Assembly (NCBI GenBank): GCA_903930485.1 | Contig: CAIYYO010000150.1 | Span: 1 to 9,986, forward strand | Direction: 5' to 3' | Length of the DNA: 9,986 bases | Source: Methanobacteriota archaeon | Lineage (GTDB): Archaea; Altiarchaeota; Altiarchaeia; IMC4; QMZM01 | In this document: positions 1 to 5,829 of the stretch, piece after piece | Position numbering within the stretch: position 1 is the stretch's first letter | Layout: each line of letters starts with the position of its first letter | Position numbers and translations under genes: made by a program | Notes under the pieces: generated by a model | What the model saw: only the letters and a program-made list of their open reading frames with translations | Databases searched by the model: none | Told to the model about the DNA's origin: nothing

Positions 1-1
1 G

Positions 2-682
2 CTTCTGTATCAGTATGAAAGGGGCGTAGTTTTTACTCTTGGAAAATTCACGGAAGTGAAGAACCCTGGCCTGCAGTGGATCATTCCCTTCGTGCAGAAC
101 ATGCGCAAGATGGACATGAGGATCAAGACAGCAGACATCCCGCGCCAGGAGGTCATGACCAAGGACAACATATCGATTCTTGCGAATGCCGTCGTATATT
201 TCAGGGTCGAGAAGCCCGAAGATGCGGTGATCAAGATCGAGGATTTCGAGTACGCTGTCCGGCAGTATACGCAGACGGCTCTTAGGGACGTCATCGGGAA
301 CCACGAGCTTGACCTGGTGTTGACCGAGAGGGAGAGCATAGCAAGCGGCATCAAGGAGATCGTCGATGCCGAGACGAGCGGCTGGGGCGTGGACATCGAG
401 TCCATAAAGATCCAGGAGATAGAGCTTCCGGCCGAGATGAAGAGGGCGATCGCCAAGCAGGCGGAAGCGGAGAGGGAGAGGAGGGCTATGATAATCGCTG
501 CAGAGGGAGAGCTTACGGCGTCTGAGAGCCTGCGTAAAGCCGCGGACAATCTTTCCCCGACCGCGGTGCATTTGCGAACGCTGCAGACAATTAGGGATAT
601 TGCGGCGGATCCGTCCGAGAAGATAATATTGGTCCTGCCTTCGGATTACGGGACGGCCCTTGAGAAGATAATAAAGAAGTGA
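2..682 (+). CDS. Slipin (stomatin/prohibitin-like SPFH band-7 protein), 5' partial
   Basis: The last 226 residues of a slipin are visible. The reading frame is open to the window edge and starts with LLYQYERGVVFTLGKF, the canonical beginning of the SPFH domain, so the true start and the N-terminal membrane hairpin lie upstream. A GTG at 56 opens the same frame but would cut into the domain, so it is not the start. Seen in order: the band-7 core with DIPRQEVMTKDNISI, the VDAE-containing middle part, the VDIESIKIQEIELP strand, an Ala/Glu-rich helix (AIAKQAEAERERRA) typical of oligomerising slipins, and a C-terminal end with IILVLPSD. Slipins form membrane-bound rings or scaffolds in lipid microdomains and in archaea often pair with an NfeD/STOPP protease. 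No NfeD follows here; the next gene encodes a small membrane protein whose upstream GTG overlaps this stop. Family assignment is firm, the specific role is unknown. Confidence 0.93.
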   Translation, partial: LLYQYERGVVFTLGKFTEVKNPGLQWIIPFVQNMRKMDMRIKTADIPRQEVMTKDNISILANAVVYFRVEKPEDAVIKIEDFEYAVRQYTQTALRDVIGNHELDLVLTERESIASGIKEIVDAETSGWGVDIESIKIQEIELPAEMKRAIAKQAEAERERRAMIIAAEGELTASESLRKAADNLSPTAVHLRTLQTIRDIAADPSEKIILVLPSDYGTALEKIIKK

Positions 683-690
683 GGCTTAGT

Positions 691-1152
691 ATGGAAAATA
701 ATCCAGGCCCTGAAGAAAGAACCAGGAATTGGGTATATTACGCCTTTCTTGTTTCTCCTTTTGTTTTTCTGGCGCTCATCCTTGAGATCTATTACGGCAA
801 AAGCTTTGATTACGTCTGGGGCGATTCCATGCCGGTTTTCACCTATATGATGGTGGCGGTGTCGTTCGTTATGATCGCAGTAGCGAGGCCTTTAAGAAAC
901 CAGATATGGGGGGCGAGGAAAAAGAGCATCCGCTCGATTCGTGAATTCAATACTGTTTACTTCTCGACGAATTGCGTCAGCATCGCTTTCCTGGAAAGCC
1001 CGAGCGTTTACGGCCTGCTAATATTCCTTTTGACCGGCGGGCTTGTTTTCCCTTTATTCATGTTAGGCCTGTCGTTCGTAGCCATGCTCCTCTTTTTTCC
1101 CAAAAAATCCGAGAAAGAGGAACTAATAAAGCAATTCCACTTCGATCAGTAA
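691..1152 (+). CDS. Small multi-pass membrane protein of unknown function
   Basis: A 153-residue protein I do not recognise. It has about four hydrophobic segments (roughly residues 15-35, 47-66, 92-116 and 118-137), a basic loop between the second and third (GARKKSIRSIRE), and a charged C-terminal tail (KKSEKEELIKQ). The third segment contains the pattern AFLESPSVYGLL, which faintly recalls the Glu-containing helix of V-type ATPase proteolipids; this is only a pattern resemblance. Start choice: ATG 691 is preceded six bases upstream by GAGG, a plausible Shine-Dalgarno. An in-frame GTG at 679 would overlap the slipin stop by four bases (GTGA) and add four residues; it cannot be excluded. The gene sits between the slipin and the hexulose-phosphate synthase with almost no spacing, so it is probably cotranscribed with them and may be a membrane partner of the slipin. 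Confidence 0.8.
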   Translation: MENNPGPEERTRNWVYYAFLVSPFVFLALILEIYYGKSFDYVWGDSMPVFTYMMVAVSFVMIAVARPLRNQIWGARKKSIRSIREFNTVYFSTNCVSIAFLESPSVYGLLIFLLTGGLVFPLFMLGLSFVAMLLFFPKKSEKEELIKQFHFDQ

Positions 1153-1153
1153 A

Positions 1154-1819
1154 ATGCTCGACCAGAAGACGCGTTACCTGCAGATAGCATTCAACGGCGA
1201 CCTCGCCGAGGTGACTGGGATCCTTCCGAAGATCCCCCGGAACGACGGGATACTCATCGAGGCCGGCACGCCGTATATCAAAAGAGAGGGTATGAAAGGC
1301 GTCCGGACGATTGCGCAGATGTGGGGCGGAAAGGTGGTCGCGGACCTGAAGACCGCAGACGGAGCTGAGGGCGAGGTCCTGATGGCGAGAAACGCGGGCG
1401 CGACGGCTGCGACCGTTCTCGGAAGCTCCTCTACCGAGACCCTGAATTTTTTCGTCGAGGCATGCAAGGCCGCCGGCATCGACTCGATGATAGACCTCAT
1501 CGGCATAGAAGATCCTCTCAAGGTCATACGACGGCTGCGGGCTCCGCCCGACGTGGCGGTGCTGCACCTTGGGCGTGACGAGGAGTCTACCCGGGGCAAG
1601 GTCATAGAGTACAGGCACGTGAACCGGATAAAGAGCAAATATGACATTATAATATCCGCTGCGGGAGGTGTGGACCTGCGGGAGGCCAGGAGCGCCATAT
1701 TCAACGGAGCGAACATCGTCGTAGTCAACATAGTGTCGGGCGACAAACCCTGGACAGGCATAGACTCGAACGAGAACATAACCGAGATAGCGCAGCAGTT
1801 TTTGAAGACGATCGAATGA
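1154..1819 (+). CDS. 3-hexulose-6-phosphate synthase-like enzyme (OMPDC superfamily)
   Basis: A 221-residue TIM-barrel protein of the orotidine-monophosphate-decarboxylase/HUMPS superfamily. Visible hallmarks: IEAGTP at 35-40 followed by KREGMKGVR, the metal and catalytic motif DLKTADG at 64-70 (Asp64, Lys66, Asp69 of the DxKxxD signature), AVLHLG at 135-140 and the phosphate-binding AAGGV at 169-173 with GANIVVV near the last strand. The length matches single-domain hexulose-phosphate synthases (about 210 residues), and no Fae domain is fused to it. In archaea this enzyme usually runs in reverse, splitting D-arabino-3-hexulose 6-phosphate into ribulose 5-phosphate and formaldehyde to make pentoses for nucleotides. 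The partner isomerase (PHI/SIS domain) is not in the window. It starts one base after the upstream stop with no clear Shine-Dalgarno, so it is probably translated by coupling. A keto-gulonate-phosphate decarboxylase or another HUMPS activity is the main alternative. Confidence 0.85.
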   Translation: MLDQKTRYLQIAFNGDLAEVTGILPKIPRNDGILIEAGTPYIKREGMKGVRTIAQMWGGKVVADLKTADGAEGEVLMARNAGATAATVLGSSSTETLNFFVEACKAAGIDSMIDLIGIEDPLKVIRRLRAPPDVAVLHLGRDEESTRGKVIEYRHVNRIKSKYDIIISAAGGVDLREARSAIFNGANIVVVNIVSGDKPWTGIDSNENITEIAQQFLKTIE

Positions 1820-1820
1820 A

Positions 1821-2633
1821 TCAGAATTTTTTCGCGTATTCCGCGATGCTTTCGAAGAACACGCGCCCGTCTCCGGGTCCGTTTGGTCCGGTCCTTGTCC
1901 AGTCCGCGTTCTGTATCTTGTTTATCACCCGTTCGGGGTGTGGCATCATTCCCAGCACGTTCCTTTCCGGATTGCATATGCCTGCGATGTCGTAGAGGCT
2001 GCAGTTAGGGTTCCATGGGAATACACCTTCTGCCCCGCTTCCGTCCGGCTTGCAGTAGCGGAAGATTATCTGCTTGTTCTCAACGAGTTCCTTGAGCATC
2101 TTTTCGTCTTTTTCTCCGAAGGTGAGCCTGCCTTCGCCGTGCGCGACCGGTATCTGGAGGACTTGTCCTATCCCTACGCGCCCGGTGAATGCGCATTTGT
2201 TCTCATGCTTTAGGTATGAAGGCCTGCATTGGAAATTGGTGTTCAGGTTGTTTGTCAGGGCCGCCGTCGGCTGGTCTGGTATTCCTTCGAACGCCGGCAA
2301 GAGGCCTAACTCAGTCAGTATCTGGAAGCCGTTGCATATCCCGCCTACGAGGAATCCGTTGTCTACGAATTCCTTTACATCGTCCATGAGCCTGCTTTTT
2401 ATCCTTGCAGCAAATATCGCCCCGGCCCTTACGTAGTCTCCGGCAGACCATCCGCCCGGGAGCATGAGTATCTCGTAGTCGGAGAGCTTTCTTTGCTTTT
2501 CTTTGGGAGCGTCTCCGGTCAGTTGTTTGAGGTGGACTATCTCTGCCGGTATCCCTGCTTCTAGGAGAGCGGTCTTCATCTCTTCCTCGCAGTTGGTCCC
2601 TTCTATTATCAACACGCACGCATTGGTGGTCAT
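1821..2633 (-). CDS. purQ: Phosphoribosylformylglycinamidine synthase, glutaminase subunit PurQ
   Basis: A 270-residue class I glutamine amidotransferase that hydrolyses glutamine and channels ammonia to PurL for conversion of FGAR to FGAM in purine synthesis. Seen: N-terminal VLIIEGTNCEEE, the oxyanion-loop region MLPGGWSAGDYVRAGAIFA, the nucleophile in GGICNGFQ (Cys100), QIPVAHGEGR near 160-169 and the catalytic His232/Glu234 in MMPHPER. At 270 residues it is longer than the roughly 220-230 of many bacterial PurQ proteins; the longer size also occurs in archaea. The start at 2633 is chosen because its ATG overlaps the purL TGA (ATGA), giving translational coupling, and because the family begins at this point. 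The upstream ATG at 2660 would add nine unrelated residues (GERDPKRK) that are read from the 3' end of purL in another frame. Its stop faces the hexulose-phosphate synthase stop one base away. Confidence 0.96.
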   Translation of the reverse strand: MTTNACVLIIEGTNCEEEMKTALLEAGIPAEIVHLKQLTGDAPKEKQRKLSDYEILMLPGGWSAGDYVRAGAIFAARIKSRLMDDVKEFVDNGFLVGGICNGFQILTELGLLPAFEGIPDQPTAALTNNLNTNFQCRPSYLKHENKCAFTGRVGIGQVLQIPVAHGEGRLTFGEKDEKMLKELVENKQIIFRYCKPDGSGAEGVFPWNPNCSLYDIAGICNPERNVLGMMPHPERVINKIQNADWTRTGPNGPGDGRVFFESIAEYAKKF

Positions 2634-4945
2634 TTTTCTTTTTGGATCGCGTTCTCCCATTTATCCCTTAATTCGTCGAGCGGCAGATTGGTTTTGTTCT
2701 TGCCGTCAGTTATCCTTATCTCTCTTTCTGCTATCGATTCCCCAATTTTGACGGCGGCCGGCATCTGTTTTTCGAATGCCTGCTTGTCTTTTTTCTCTAT
2801 CTCGACAAGCCATCGTCCGTTGGATTCCGAGAATATCTTGTAGTCGGTTCTCATGTCGTTCATATGCGTGACGTCGAGTGCGACGCCGATGTCTCCTCCG
2901 AAGGCCATCTCCGCGGCCGCGACTATCAGTCCTCCTTCAGAGAGGTCGTGGCAGCTTTTCACGAGTCCGTCGTCCATTGCCGCAAGCAGGGCTTTCACGG
3001 ATTCGAGGGTCTCGTGGGGCTCTGCTTTTGGGACGAATCCTTGCGTAGCGTATCCCATCATCCTGTAGTATTCCGAGCCTGCTAGTTCGTTCTTTGTCTC
3101 GCCTATTATGTATATCAGGTTCCCGGGTTTTTTCAGGTCCGATGTCACGGCCTTTCTGACGTCTTTCACGATGCCTACGCCTATCAGCGTCGGAGTCGGC
3201 GCGACCGGTCCTAGGGTTCCTTCGTTGTAGAGGCTGACGTTTCCCGAGACGTAAGGCGTCTGAAAGATTGTCGCCGCGTATTGGAGGCCGTCGCAGGCCC
3301 TTATCAGTTCTCCCAGCCTCTCGGGTTTTTCCGGGTTCGCGAAATTGAGGCAGTCTGCCAGCGTGTGCGGCATGGAATTGACTGCTGCAAGGTTCCGTAC
3401 TAGCTCATCGACCGCAGCCACCGCACCCCAGTACGGGTCGAGCCTGCAGAATTGCGGGTTCACGGAGCACGATATTGCAAGGCCTTTGTAGCTGTCTTTC
3501 AGAGGTTTGAGGACTGCGGCGTCGCCGTGTGACTGTTTTCCTATGACGCCCTGCATCGGCTTTATTATCGTGTTGCCGCGGACCTCATGGTCGTATCTCC
3601 TTATGACCGCTTCCTTGCTTCCGACGCGCGGCGAGCCCAGGACTTTTTTTATCGATTCGCCGAGGTCCGGCATCTTGAATTCGACGTCTTTTTCCCTGCG
3701 CTCGATTATTTTGTAGGGCCTCTGGTATCTCACCCCTTTTATCAGGAATTCGAGGTCGAAGTCGAGCACCGTCTTTCCTTTGTATACCGCCTTTATCCTT
3801 TTCGTGTCGTCGACGACTCCGACGGCGGCGGCCGGCACGTCCCAGAAGTCGAATATCTCCAGGACTTTTTGTACGTTCCCGGGTTTTACCGAAAGCATCA
3901 TCCTTTCCTGTGATTCCGAGACCCATATCTCCCAGGGATGCATATTCTCTTCCTTCAGAGATACCTTGTCCAGGTCAACGGTGGCGCCTCGCCCCCCCGA
4001 ATATGCCATCTCTCCGGATACGCACGACAACCCTCCGCCGCCGAAGTCTTTCATCCCGGTGAGCAGGCCTTTCTCGTTGACTTCGAGGCATGCGTGCATC
4101 AACGGCTCTTTCATTATCGCATACCCCAGTTGTACGGCAGGCACGTCTGATTCGCTTTCTTCCCGCAGCTCTGCTGACGCGAAGGTGACGCCATGTATTC
4201 CGTCTCGTCCTGTCTTTCCGCCCGCGAGTATATATACGTCGCCTGCGCCTCCGGCGATGCTGCGCGCGATCTTGTCTTTCCTCACCATGCCTATGCATCC
4301 GACATTGACGAGGCAGTTGCCGACATATGATTCGTCGAATTCAACCATGCCAGACACCGTTGGTATCCCGACCCGGTTCCCGTATGCCGCTATGCCTGAG
4401 ACTACGCCGCTGAAAAGATATCTAGGGTGCTTCGTACCTGCAGGCAGTTTTTCTTCGGGATAGTCAAGGGGCCCGAAAAATATCGGGTCGATGAGCGCTA
4501 TCGGCTGCCCGCCCATGCACAAGACGTCCCTGAGTATTCCGCCGATGCCTGTCGACGCTCCTCCGTAGGGATCGAGAGCCGACGGGTGATTGTGTGATTC
4601 AAGAGCCACGACATATCCGTATACGTCGTCGAATTCAACTACTGCAGCATCCTCCGAAACGATGCATGGATCGCATTCCACCTTTACATCGAGTACAGTG
4701 CGTTCGAGTATGGGTCTGCTGGTCTTGTAGCAGCAGTGTTCGCTCCAGGCTTGAGATAGGGCTTCCAGTTCGACGTCTGTGGGGTTTCGTTTCTCCTTGC
4801 GAAAGTAGCCCTGGATCTTTTTTATCTCCTCGAGGCTGAGGCCCAGGGACCTTTCCTTCAGCATCTGTTCAAGCTCCTTGTCGCTCGCCTGCAGGATGGA
4901 TATCTCAAAAACCTTGTCCGTGACCTTTTTATAGAGCTCAGACAT
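2630..4945 (-). CDS. purL: Phosphoribosylformylglycinamidine synthase, synthetase subunit PurL
   Basis: A 771-residue ATP-dependent FGAM synthase subunit, acting with PurQ (and normally PurS) in step 4 of cytoplasmic de novo purine synthesis. Seen in order: the linker-like N-terminus (about 1-55), catalytic WSEHCCYKT (His70), ESHNHPS at 116-122, DPYGGASTGIGGILRD at 126-140, KDFGGGGLSC at 299-308, SESQERMM at 343-350, then the second AIRS-type half with MQGVIGKQSHGD, DCLNFANPEKPE at 531-542 (Ala where Gly is usual) and CHDLSEGGL at 665-673. The length is that of the small-type PurL. The N-terminal stretch resembles the linker that follows the PurS domain in fused PurSL proteins, but no PurS domain is present and none is encoded next door. 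ATG 4945 has no strong Shine-Dalgarno. The last codons overlap the purQ start by four bases. It follows the MinD-like gene after 47 bp that contain an inverted repeat. Confidence 0.97.
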   Translation of the reverse strand: MSELYKKVTDKVFEISILQASDKELEQMLKERSLGLSLEEIKKIQGYFRKEKRNPTDVELEALSQAWSEHCCYKTSRPILERTVLDVKVECDPCIVSEDAAVVEFDDVYGYVVALESHNHPSALDPYGGASTGIGGILRDVLCMGGQPIALIDPIFFGPLDYPEEKLPAGTKHPRYLFSGVVSGIAAYGNRVGIPTVSGMVEFDESYVGNCLVNVGCIGMVRKDKIARSIAGGAGDVYILAGGKTGRDGIHGVTFASAELREESESDVPAVQLGYAIMKEPLMHACLEVNEKGLLTGMKDFGGGGLSCVSGEMAYSGGRGATVDLDKVSLKEENMHPWEIWVSESQERMMLSVKPGNVQKVLEIFDFWDVPAAAVGVVDDTKRIKAVYKGKTVLDFDLEFLIKGVRYQRPYKIIERREKDVEFKMPDLGESIKKVLGSPRVGSKEAVIRRYDHEVRGNTIIKPMQGVIGKQSHGDAAVLKPLKDSYKGLAISCSVNPQFCRLDPYWGAVAAVDELVRNLAAVNSMPHTLADCLNFANPEKPERLGELIRACDGLQYAATIFQTPYVSGNVSLYNEGTLGPVAPTPTLIGVGIVKDVRKAVTSDLKKPGNLIYIIGETKNELAGSEYYRMMGYATQGFVPKAEPHETLESVKALLAAMDDGLVKSCHDLSEGGLIVAAAEMAFGGDIGVALDVTHMNDMRTDYKIFSESNGRWLVEIEKKDKQAFEKQMPAAVKIGESIAEREIRITDGKNKTNLPLDELRDKWENAIQKEK

Positions 4946-4955
4946 TTTCTTAAAG

Positions 4956-4981
4956 AATTAAGTATTCCGGGGAATTTAATT
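4956..4981. promoter_or_regulatory. Inverted repeat in the minD-like/purL gap, possible operator and promoter
   Basis: AATTAA(GT)ATTCC-GG-GGAATTTAATT is an imperfect palindrome with 11-base arms, a two-base spacer and a two-base bulge. On the minus strand its A/T-rich part (AATTAAAT) lies about 33 bases upstream of the purL ATG, a suitable TATA position for a short-leader archaeal transcript. The palindrome could therefore be an operator overlapping the purL promoter, or a hairpin at the 3' end of the minD-like transcript. No T-tract follows it directly, which argues somewhat against termination. The symmetry is seen; the function is inferred. Confidence 0.4.
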
Positions 4982-4992
4982 AGCCTTTCCCT

Positions 4993-5745
4993 TCAATCCT
5001 TTGCTATGGCGTCTGCTAGTTTCCTCAGCTCTCCGCTGGCCGGGGACTTCGGCGCGTACAGGACGACTGGCTTCTTTTCGAAGAGCGCCTCGTACACTTT
5101 CGGGTCTTCGGGGATCGATGCAAGCACCTGGGCGCCGAGGGCCGATCCCACGTCCGAGGAGGATAGCTCGTAATTCTTGCGCCGGACCTTGTTTAGCACT
5201 ACGCCCCTGACGGGTATCCCGAGGTTTCTTGAAAGCTTCACGGCTTTTAGGCTTGCGGTCATGCTCGGCAGGTCAGGGCTTGTCACTATCAATATCTCGT
5301 CTGAGGCGCCTGCTATGTTCTTAAGGCCTTCGTCCATGCAGGGGACAGTGTCGAGGAGTATTATGTCGTACTGGGTCGCAAGCTGGGCTATCTCGTTCTT
5401 TATTTCTTTTACCGGAGCGTTCTCTTCCGAAACCGAGCCAGGGATTATGTGGAGGCCGTAGTCGTATGCGTGCACTGCCTGGTTTATGGCGAACTTTCCT
5501 TTGAGCACGTCGTGGAGGGAGATGTCCGGGTCTATCAGGTCGAGGTGGAATCCCAGGGTGGGAAGGTCCAAGTCGGCGTCTATTATCAGGGTTTTCAGCT
5601 TGTGCTCTTTGGCGAGGAGCACCCCTAAGTTCGCTGTTATCGTGGTCTTGCCTACTCCGCCTTTTGCAGAAACTACGGACAGTATCCTCGCCTTCTTCGA
5701 CGCCTGCACTGGGGGCATTACAACTGGTTTTTCTATGGTATCCAA
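4993..5745 (-). CDS. MinD/ParA-family P-loop ATPase
   Basis: A 250-residue deviant-Walker ATPase. Visible motifs: Walker A SAKGGVGKTT (26-35, with the signature Lys28 of the ParA/MinD class), the A' region LIIDADLDLPTLGFHL (53-68) and the Walker B-like strand YDIILLDTVP (126-135), in which DTVP replaces the usual DTPPG. VVLNKV at 182-187 is the base-recognition region. Such ATPases dimerise with ATP and position or regulate partners such as division proteins, pili, archaella, plasmids or metal-cluster factors. The C-terminus (ELRKLADAIAKD) has no clear extra amphipathic membrane-targeting helix like that of bacterial MinD, so membrane binding is uncertain and the gene symbol is left blank. 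The start is TTG 5745, supported by a strong GGGGGTG eight bases upstream; an ATG at 5718 lacks one. The first 18 residues precede the fold. It is flanked by a surface-protein gene and purL. Confidence 0.9.
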   Translation of the reverse strand: MDTIEKPVVMPPVQASKKARILSVVSAKGGVGKTTITANLGVLLAKEHKLKTLIIDADLDLPTLGFHLDLIDPDISLHDVLKGKFAINQAVHAYDYGLHIIPGSVSEENAPVKEIKNEIAQLATQYDIILLDTVPCMDEGLKNIAGASDEILIVTSPDLPSMTASLKAVKLSRNLGIPVRGVVLNKVRRKNYELSSSDVGSALGAQVLASIPEDPKVYEALFEKKPVVLYAPKSPASGELRKLADAIAKD

Positions 5746-5753
5746 TCTGATTA

Positions 5754-5760
5754 CACCCCC
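5754..5760 (-). promoter_or_regulatory. Shine-Dalgarno site of the MinD-like gene
   Basis: On the minus strand GGGGGTG lies eight bases before a TTG codon and continues TAATC, close to the GGAGGTGAT complement of the archaeal 16S 3' end. It decides the choice of the unusual TTG start at 5745. It is the clearest ribosome binding site in the window. Confidence 0.7.
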
Positions 5761-5779
5761 GGGACATCCGGAAGGTATG

Positions 5780-5822
5780 TAAAGAAAATAAGAATCAAAG
5801 TTTATTAACCGAAAGAGTTTCG
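5780..5822 (-). terminator. Possible terminator after the Thr-rich surface protein gene
   Basis: Just past the stop at 5830, the minus strand has a small inverted repeat CGAAA-CTC-TTTCG (5810-5822) and then a T-rich stretch including TTTGATTCTTATTTTC. Archaeal RNA polymerase often terminates at such T-rich tracts. The same bases also hold the candidate promoter of the next gene, so the assignment is tentative. Confidence 0.3.
5801..5810 (-). promoter_or_regulatory. Candidate TATA box for the MinD-like gene
   Basis: GGTTAATAAA on the minus strand is the best A/T-rich element in the 84 bp before the MinD-like gene. A start site about 25 bases downstream would give a leader of some 30-35 bases that includes the Shine-Dalgarno. 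The match to the archaeal consensus is moderate, and TTTACATA further downstream is an alternative. Confidence 0.35.
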
Positions 5823-5829
5823 CCTCCCG

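Noticed and set aside
10..549. Open minus-strand frame of 179 codons opposite the slipin gene
   Set aside because: It is a Ser/Leu-rich low-complexity translation with no recognisable domain, lying opposite a clear SPFH coding region.
679..690. GTG start at 679 for the small membrane protein
   Set aside because: It is possible because of the GTGA overlap with the slipin stop, but ATG 691 has a GAGG at proper distance. It is kept only as an alternative.
1174..1977. Open minus-strand frame of 267 codons opposite the hexulose-phosphate synthase gene
   Set aside because: The translation is rich in Ser, Arg and Thr without family motifs. The plus-strand frame has an intact DLKTADG enzyme, so this is an antisense shadow.
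2634..2660. Upstream ATG extension of purQ
   Set aside because: It adds nine charged residues not typical of PurQ. ATG 2633 overlaps the purL stop as ATGA, the usual coupled arrangement.
3780..4463. Open plus-strand frame of 227 codons within purL
   Set aside because: It lies opposite conserved PurL motifs, and its composition (Ser, Pro, Thr) is typical of the antisense of a biased coding frame.
4946..4992. A missing purS gene in the gap upstream of purL
   Set aside because: The gap is only 47 bp and cannot encode an 80-residue PurS; no other frame there is open far enough.
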